Origin: Catenuloplanes niger
GTDB lineage: Bacteria; Actinomycetota; Actinomycetes; Mycobacteriales; Micromonosporaceae
NCBI RefSeq assembly: GCF_031458255.1
Contig: NZ_JAVDYC010000001.1
Span: forward strand, 7,139,001 to 7,203,000
Length of the DNA: 64,000 nucleotides
Direction of reading: 5' to 3'
The translations under genes were made by a program, and so were the position numbers. The stretch's first letter is position 1. Each line of letters opens with the position of its first letter. Shown here in pieces: positions 59,301 through 64,000 of this stretch. The notes beneath the pieces are model-generated. The model had not been told where the DNA came from. It worked only from the letters and a program-made list of their open reading frames with translations, and searched no databases.

Positions 59301-61874
59301 CAGGGCGCCGACGATGTCCTCGAGGGGAACCAGCCGGTCCGGGTCGCCGAGCAGCGCGCCGCGCAGCACGTGCTTGTACCGCGGCGCGCGGGCCGTGCCG
59401 AAGGTCCGCGGCATGCGTTTCTCGGTCCACCGTTCACCGCGCCGGGCCAGGCCGGGCAGCCGGCGGGCCAGCGTCCGGTCCAGGTCGCGGACCAGGCCGT
59501 CGAAGTTGCGGGTGAGGAAGTCCTTGACGTCGTCGGGCAGGTACTCGCTGATGTCGTCCAGGTCGTACCGGCTCAGCGCGAGCGTGCCGTTCTTGAACAG
59601 CCCGACCTTCTTCAGCCGGCTCTCGTACGCCTTCGTCATCAGGTGCGTGAGCACCACGTGCAGGACCCCGCGCAGCTCGTGCGCCTCGGCTCCGCGCATC
59701 AGTTCGGTGACGTCGCGTGCGTCCAGTGGCCCGTCGACGAGCTGCCGGAGGAACAGCCGGGCGACGCCGGAGGCGTGCTCGGCGACGACCTCGTCGACCA
59801 TGACGAGGTCGTCGTAGTACCGGTCGCGCCCGCGCACCCACTGCCGCCGCAGCGCGTGCAGCGCCGGGATGCCGGCCAGCGACACGTCCACGGTCGAGTG
59901 GTAGAGGTTGCCGGGCGCGGTGTGCTCCGGGTGGAACAGCACCTGCTCGCGCGCGACCTTCGGCAGGTCCGCCGGCTCGATCTCGACGAGTGCGTCGCGG
60001 ATCAGCCGGGCGGCCGCCCGTTCGTGCCGGGGCAGGCCGGCGGCCCACCGGTCGAAGTACTCCGCCATCGCGGGCGTCAGGCTGAGCGTGTTCTGCAGCG
60101 AGTACCCGTGCCGGCCCATGTTCTGCAGCCAGCGGATCATCACCTTGGCGCGGGTGTGAAACGTCTCCGCGCTGACGACGTCGGCCGGTTCGCCGGGCAG
60201 CGCGGTGCCGACGTACGTGGCGACCTCGATGATCCGCCACTCCTCGACGCGCTTGACCCGGTCCTCCGCCGCCTCGGCCTGCCGTTCGGAGCTGTACCAG
60301 CGGCCGGACCGGCCCAGCGCGGCCACCTTCTTGTCGCCCTTGAGCACCAGCCCGACCTGCGGCAGCTCGACGAACGTCAGGTTCTCGAACGAGTGCGTGA
60401 ACGCCGGCGCCGGCTTCTTGAGGCCCAGCTCCCGGCCCCGGCCGATGCGGACCATCGGCTCGAACTCCGCGCCGACGCCCTCCGGGTCCGCCCGGCCGGT
60501 GGCCGGGTCGAGCAGCGCGGCCGTCCCGCGGCCGTCCGGGACCGGTGCCGGGGCGGACACGGTGCGCCGCCCGTCCACCTCGGTCTGCCGCAGGTGCCCG
60601 GCGGCGTCCTGGACGAGCCGGAGCGTGCCGGTCAGCGCGCCCGGCAGCACCCGGTCGCGCAGCGTGAACGGCCGGAGCCGCGCCTCGCCGTCGAGCTGCG
60701 TCTCCAGCAGCGTGAACCGCCCGCCGCCACGGTGGTGGACGAGCACCATGTGCGCGGCCCGGCCGGGCTCGAGGCGACCGTCGGCGAGCGGGACCGGCCG
60801 CACCCAGACCGGCGCGACCGTACCCGGGCTCAGGCCGGTCAGCAGCGCGGGCCCGCCCTCCGGGCCGAAGAAGCCGCCCATCCGCGCGGCCAGCACCTCG
60901 CGCGGGCGCAGGCCGTCGGTGCCGGGCGCGTAGGTCAGGCCGCCGAGGCCGCCGATCACCCGCGCGACCCGGTCCACACAGTCCGGGTCGCCGTCCCAGG
61001 GCCCGAGCGCGTCCAGCGCGGCCCGCACCGGCGACAGGTCGTCCGGCGGCCCGAACCGGACGACCGTGGTGCCCGGCGCCCGCGTCCGGTCCGGGGAGGC
61101 CGGCGCGATCCCGTGCGCGGACACCGCGAGGAGCGTGCCGTCGTCGCCGGTGACCAGCCAGGTCAGCCGCTCGCCGGTGCCGCCGGACGCGTGCACCAGC
61201 GCGGGGGAGCCGGGCAGCGGGACCGTGCCGCCGCCGGCGAACGCGCGGTGCACCTCGGCCGGCGTCGGCGGGGTCACCCGCCGGTGGTCCCAGGCGTCCG
61301 GGCGCCCGGTGAGGATCATGCCGACGGCCATCAGGTACGCGGGCGAGCCGGACGGTGTCAGCGCGCGGATCCGGTCGACCGGGTGCCGGGTGAGGTCGCG
61401 GGCCAGGTCGGCGGCGGTGCGCAGCAGTTCGCGCGCGTCCGCGTCGGCGCGCGGCAGGACCCGCACCGCGACCGGGGTGTCCGCGTTCTCCCGGCCGGCC
61501 GCGTCGACCGGCACCACGCGCGGTGAGAGGACCGTCCCCGGCAGGTACGGCGCGTGCGCCTGCGCGCCGGTCGCGTCCGTCGCGGCCAGCCAGTCGTCGG
61601 TGCCGGTCCGGCTGCCGTCCGGCGCGGTGAGCACGACGCCGGCCGGCATCCCGTCCAGTGCGATCCGCACCGCGTGCAGCGCGGCGGGGCGGTCCAGCGC
61701 CGCCTCCGGTACGACGATCGCGCCGCCGTCCGCGCGGCGGACCGCGTTCATCGCCCTGGTCAGCGCGAGCACGTCGACCGGCTCGGCCATCGTGCCCGGG
61801 TGGAAGTACGCGCCACCGGGAATCGGGATGAACCGGCCGTCCCGGCAGACGTCGGACAGGGAAAACGTGGGCAC
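56337..61874 (-). CDS. Giant 1845-residue protein of unknown function with duplicated module
   Basis: The start is GTG 61874, six bases after GAGGA; GTG 61880 is adjacent to that site and less likely. No signal peptide or membrane helix. Two similar modules lie at about residues 325-435 and 1285-1390, each with AARMGGFFGPEGG / AARLGGWFGPPGG, a run of small hydrophobic strands, and RLVQDAAGHLRQTEV / RLVTDADGALRHVTV. Each is preceded by a region rich in Pro and Gly. The middle (residues about 470-960) is helical and basic. DPDCVDRVARVIGGLGG near residue 300 resembles the lonely-Cys/papain-like segments of very large actinobacterial proteins, and a second Cys motif (YADCVDPVDRTAW) is at the C-terminus. 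A polymorphic-toxin, secretion or surface-assembly role is speculative. Confidence 0.6.
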   Translation of the reverse strand: MPTFSLSDVCRDGRFIPIPGGAYFHPGTMAEPVDVLALTRAMNAVRRADGGAIVVPEAALDRPAALHAVRIALDGMPAGVVLTAPDGSRTGTDDWLAATDATGAQAHAPYLPGTVLSPRVVPVDAAGRENADTPVAVRVLPRADADARELLRTAADLARDLTRHPVDRIRALTPSGSPAYLMAVGMILTGRPDAWDHRRVTPPTPAEVHRAFAGGGTVPLPGSPALVHASGGTGERLTWLVTGDDGTLLAVSAHGIAPASPDRTRAPGTTVVRFGPPDDLSPVRAALDALGPWDGDPDCVDRVARVIGGLGGLTYAPGTDGLRPREVLAARMGGFFGPEGGPALLTGLSPGTVAPVWVRPVPLADGRLEPGRAAHMVLVHHRGGGRFTLLETQLDGEARLRPFTLRDRVLPGALTGTLRLVQDAAGHLRQTEVDGRRTVSAPAPVPDGRGTAALLDPATGRADPEGVGAEFEPMVRIGRGRELGLKKPAPAFTHSFENLTFVELPQVGLVLKGDKKVAALGRSGRWYSSERQAEAAEDRVKRVEEWRIIEVATYVGTALPGEPADVVSAETFHTRAKVMIRWLQNMGRHGYSLQNTLSLTPAMAEYFDRWAAGLPRHERAAARLIRDALVEIEPADLPKVAREQVLFHPEHTAPGNLYHSTVDVSLAGIPALHALRRQWVRGRDRYYDDLVMVDEVVAEHASGVARLFLRQLVDGPLDARDVTELMRGAEAHELRGVLHVVLTHLMTKAYESRLKKVGLFKNGTLALSRYDLDDISEYLPDDVKDFLTRNFDGLVRDLDRTLARRLPGLARRGERWTEKRMPRTFGTARAPRYKHVLRGALLGDPDRLVPLEDIVGALTKIDVFDPLPGQPKRIPFELRLHLPDRNAYEPAESMTTLDGTDAYLRHSLDVSRDAERVASEARAWTAANGPARDVAARLSAAHGALTPWHGKVFHDPSGALWEKRNGVWDHPAQLVREVGTSGRLDGARPIVQHETGRLRGSRRPVLALLSRSRWSRWRREEQLERSSAYLVVARPLGHLVRVPVQRDGRTAEAWLTAEQFAALLYAQNIGLRFALRAIDGEFADGFVARVGAEYTALHTADRMRDLHVYRVAGIRYDAAPPTPAAVLAPGKDGLLATLDPALRAMTTADPPVRRLVRGTPDAALAWTLAADGLAGLRADFAGLTEPELRGRFRDLAFAADRAMALVGELVPDRDHPVADVLLRLDALLGTRRFPGGAWPVPAPPALTPAERRVRAAMDVLSTPDAGRLLPLLGRTARTTDTDGLRGPDTVAARLGGWFGPPGGAGRLTALPVGGVTPVRAGERVLLVQRASRTRFVLADPAADGDARFTPVPLSALVEGDTVRLPAALHGPVRLVTDADGALRHVTVETRRAAATAPGSAALTATDRLTTETFPLPATGRQPVTGTPADRPAGGAPVSGAPAAEVRAAPGVDGSPAPGGWPVRVLGDFKGAAGVLDDVRAHGHLAGRPVIAVSLAGPPEVVESVAGRLDKLLRRYARTGLTPLVVAPEATATGRKRLDETRARRPMISLTQETAGFDPTVWRLRGPNGTPLTDSAALDADAFQRVATPPGAAGALLPGAAGALPDALAGWLLADGPAEAEAHHRAHAAALHTPETAAVLARLAEAEPDDAELAAYRIALELARRAGGVPDAGAKRLRPSATSILAVEPAYRPADGPPVTAVYDYLAVTGGRRERYAWEGLLFQLLLAGELTGGQLLALMRATAVTAPDRASIAVVEVFLALRDLPERLLGENPMTHPELVEIMERIGRVTRGTAGSYADCVDPVDRTAWIGRFDDHTARWRATGDPADARRADLLRTATDLLANC

Positions 61875-61967
61875 GGTCACTCCTCGGTGCGTCGTGGCCC
61901 TGATAACGGGACACCGCTACCTTCGGTTCAACCGGCATTGACGCCCACCCGATGGGATGATCGGCGG

Positions 61968-63539
61968 ATGACGGAGAGCGGGCCCTGGTGGCGCGACGCG
62001 GTGATCTACCAGGTGTATCCGCGCAGCTTCGCGGACGCCGACGGCGACGGCATCGGTGACCTGCCCGGCGTGCTCTCCCGCCTGCCGTACCTGGCCGGGC
62101 TGGGCGTGGACGCGATCTGGCTGAACCCGTTCTACCCGTCCCCGCAGGCCGACGCCGGCTACGACGTCGCCGACCACCGCGACGTGGACCCGCTGTTCGG
62201 CACGCTGGCCGACGCGGACGCGCTGATCGCCGGTGCGCACGCGGCCGGCCTGCGGATCATCGTGGACGTCGTCCCGAACCACACCTCGTCGGCGCACGCC
62301 TGGTTCCGGGCCGCGCTCGCCGGTGACCGGGCCGCCCGGGCCCGCTACATCTTCCGGCCCGGCCGCGGCGACGCGCCGCCGAACGGGTGGCGGTCCGTGT
62401 TCGGCGGCCCGGCCTGGACCCGGGTCGAGGACGGCAGCTGGTACCTGCACCTGTTCGACACCGCGCAGCCGGACCTGGACTGGACGAACCCGGAGGTGGT
62501 CGCGGAGTTCGAGGACGTGCTGCGGTTCTGGCTGAACCGGGGCGTCGACGGGTTCCGCATCGACGTCGCGCACGGCCTGCGCAAGGACCCGGCGCTCCCG
62601 GAGCTGCCGGACACGCTCGACCCGGCGGTGCCGGTGCACATCGCGCAGCCGGGGCACCCGTTCTGGGACCGGGACGAGGTGCACGAGATCTGGCGCGGCT
62701 GGCGGCGGGTCGTGGACGCGTACCCGGGCGACCGGACCATGGTCGCGGAGGCCTGGGTGCTCGACTTCGCGCGCCTCGGCCGGTATCTCGCCGCGGACGA
62801 GCTGCACACCGCGTTCAACTTCGCGTTCCTGGTCGCGCCGTGGGACGCGGCCGCGTTCCGGACCGCGATCGACGACACGCTGGCCGGTCTCGCCCCGGTC
62901 GGCGCGCCCGCGACCTGGGTGCTCTCCAACCACGACGTGATCCGGCACGCGACCCGCTACGGCGGCGGCGCGACCGGCCGGGCCCGGGCCCGCGCGGCCG
63001 CGCTGCTGATGCTCGCGCTGCCCGGCGGCGTCTACCTCTACCAGGGCGAGGAACTGGGCCTGGAGGAGGCGACCGACATCCCGGACGAGCTCCGTCAGGA
63101 CCCGAACTTCATCCGTACGAACGGCGCCGACCGCGGCCGGGACGGCTGCCGGGTGCCGATCCCGTGGTCCGGCGCGGCGCCGCCGTTCGGGTTCTCCCCG
63201 GACCCGGCGGCGGGCACGCCGTGGCTGCCCCAGCCGCCGGCCTGGGCCGAGCTGACCGTGGAGGCGCAGCAGTCCGACCCGGACTCGACGCTCACGCTCT
63301 ACCGGGCCGCGCTGGAGATCCGTCGCGAGCGGCTGGGCGAGGGCGAGCTGGAGTGGCTGTCCGAGCCGGGCGATCCGGTGCTCTGCTTCCGCCGTACCCC
63401 CGGGGAACTGATCTGTGTGGTCAACATGGGCGACGAACCGGCCGAGGTCGACCCGCGCGCGACCCCGCTGCTGGCCAGCGCGCCGCTCGGCGCCGGTGGG
63501 CTGCTCCCGCCCGGCGCCGCGGCGTGGTTCGCGGACTGA
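61968..63539 (+). CDS. GH13 alpha-glucosidase (oligo-1,6-/alpha-1,4-glucosidase type)
   Basis: The protein is 523 residues from ATG 61968. The GH13 core is intact: [36 protein letters not shown] (region I), the nucleophile Asp in [10 protein letters not shown] (region II), the acid/base Glu in VAEAWV (region III), and the transition-state Asp in LSNHDVIRH (region IV). No signal peptide, so it acts on imported oligosaccharides such as maltose, isomaltose or trehalose-like compounds. It follows the giant gene in the opposite orientation; the gap contains CGGTT-C-AACCG (61924-61934), a small palindrome that could be an operator. Its specificity is not readable from these motifs. Confidence 0.88.
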   Translation: MTESGPWWRDAVIYQVYPRSFADADGDGIGDLPGVLSRLPYLAGLGVDAIWLNPFYPSPQADAGYDVADHRDVDPLFGTLADADALIAGAHAAGLRIIVDVVPNHTSSAHAWFRAALAGDRAARARYIFRPGRGDAPPNGWRSVFGGPAWTRVEDGSWYLHLFDTAQPDLDWTNPEVVAEFEDVLRFWLNRGVDGFRIDVAHGLRKDPALPELPDTLDPAVPVHIAQPGHPFWDRDEVHEIWRGWRRVVDAYPGDRTMVAEAWVLDFARLGRYLAADELHTAFNFAFLVAPWDAAAFRTAIDDTLAGLAPVGAPATWVLSNHDVIRHATRYGGGATGRARARAAALLMLALPGGVYLYQGEELGLEEATDIPDELRQDPNFIRTNGADRGRDGCRVPIPWSGAAPPFGFSPDPAAGTPWLPQPPAWAELTVEAQQSDPDSTLTLYRAALEIRRERLGEGELEWLSEPGDPVLCFRRTPGELICVVNMGDEPAEVDPRATPLLASAPLGAGGLLPPGAAAWFAD

Positions 63540-63567
63540 TCACCGGTTCGCCGGCGCCACCCGGTCC

Positions 63568-64000
63568 TCAGTCGTCGGCGAGGCGGGGCGGGAAGCCGCC
63601 GGTCGCGATCGGGCCCCAGGAGTCGATCGTGACGCGGATCAGCGACTTGCCCTGGGCGACCATGGCCGCGCGGTACTCGTCCCAGTCCGGGTGCTCGCCG
63701 GAGATGCAACGGAAGTAGTCGACCAGCGGCTCCAGCGCGTCCGGCAGGTCCAGCACCTCCGCGGTGCCGTCGACCTGCACCCACGCGCCGTTGAACTCGT
63801 CCGACAGGACGCACACCGAGACCAGCGGGTTCCGCCGGGCGTTGGTGGACTTGGCGCGCTCGGGATAGGTGGAGATCACGATGCGGCCCTCGGTGTCGAC
63901 GCCCATGGTCACCGGCGACGCCTGCGGGCGGCCGTCGGCGCGCGTGGTCATCAGGATCCCGTGGTGCCGCGGCCGGACGAAGTCGAGCAACCCGTCCCGG
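63568..64000 (-). CDS. PPOX-class (F420-dependent-type) FMN-binding-fold protein, 5' end cut
   Basis: The frame is open to the window edge, so the start lies outside. The visible 144 residues begin RDGLLDFVRPRHHGILMTTRADGRPQASPVTMGVDTEGRIVISTYPERAKSTNARRNPLVSV, the split beta-barrel of PPOX/F420 proteins, with a final SWGPIATGGFPPRLADD. The basic cluster AKSTNARRN is usual for cofactor phosphate contacts. These proteins bind F420 or FMN and reduce small substrates, or bind biliverdin. Neither substrate nor partner is visible here. Confidence 0.78.
   Translation of the reverse strand, partial: RDGLLDFVRPRHHGILMTTRADGRPQASPVTMGVDTEGRIVISTYPERAKSTNARRNPLVSVCVLSDEFNGAWVQVDGTAEVLDLPDALEPLVDYFRCISGEHPDWDEYRAAMVAQGKSLIRVTIDSWGPIATGGFPPRLADD

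Noticed and set aside
57426-61526. A 1366-residue open frame antisense to the giant gene
   Set aside because: It is Arg/Gln/Val-rich with no motifs and mirrors the codon bias of the opposite strand; the giant gene has a ribosome binding site, motifs and repeats.

Overview
The window is very GC-rich, with Micromonosporaceae-like actinomycete content: GTG and TTG starts, mycothiol- and F420-linked enzyme families, many cytochromes P450, a def-fmt-rsmB block and an actinobacterial sulfur-type leader peptide. An Actinoplanes/Catenuloplanes-like genome is the best guess; this rests on gene content only. No rRNA, tRNA or CRISPR array was found.

Region by region. 1-1933 is an insertion-sequence graveyard: the tail of an IS5-type transposase, then an IS630-type remnant split by an intact second IS630 element with a TA target duplication. 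2130-11893 holds an orphan TAXI binding protein, a cysteine-containing leader peptide in front of a DAACS symporter, a GGDEF-EAL membrane protein, two small unknown proteins and a tandem pair of secreted phytase/esterase-like proteins. 12002-24970 holds a P450, def-fmt-rsmB, a YefM-YoeB toxin-antitoxin pair, a LysR regulator between two serine beta-lactamase-fold genes, a second P450, a secreted metzincin, a TetR/NmrA divergon and a PLP enzyme.

25110-44292 is the most coherent part. A first operon (25110-32704) encodes a full trans-4-hydroxy-L-proline pathway: epimerase, three-component D-hydroxyproline dehydrogenase, pyrroline-4-hydroxy-2-carboxylate deaminase and alpha-ketoglutarate semialdehyde dehydrogenase. 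A GntR regulator follows. A second operon (33738-44292) encodes a peptide-type ABC importer, a prolyl-iminopeptidase-like hydrolase, an Xaa-Pro-peptidase-like M24 enzyme and a GH127-type beta-L-arabinofuranosidase, all without export signals. Together they look like a system that imports arabinosylated, hydroxyproline-rich peptides of plant cell-wall (extensin) type, strips and cleaves them in the cytoplasm, and burns hydroxyproline to 2-oxoglutarate. A 15-bp motif, TGTGACAT-NN-TA-Y-TG, lies in front of all three transcription units. All three dehydrogenase subunits carry different repeat-expanded segments.

44293-64000 holds a decayed sulfotransferase, a secreted phospholipase-D-like protein, a RutA-like flavin monooxygenase divergent from a P450 + BMP-type (nucleoside-like) ABC transporter operon, a mycothiol-dependent-isomerase-fold protein, a terpene-cyclase-toroid-like protein, an AraC regulator with 18-bp repeats, a giant 1845-residue protein with an internally duplicated module, a GH13 alpha-glucosidase and the start-truncated end of an F420/PPOX-type protein. 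Many gene ends are marked by strong perfect hairpins.
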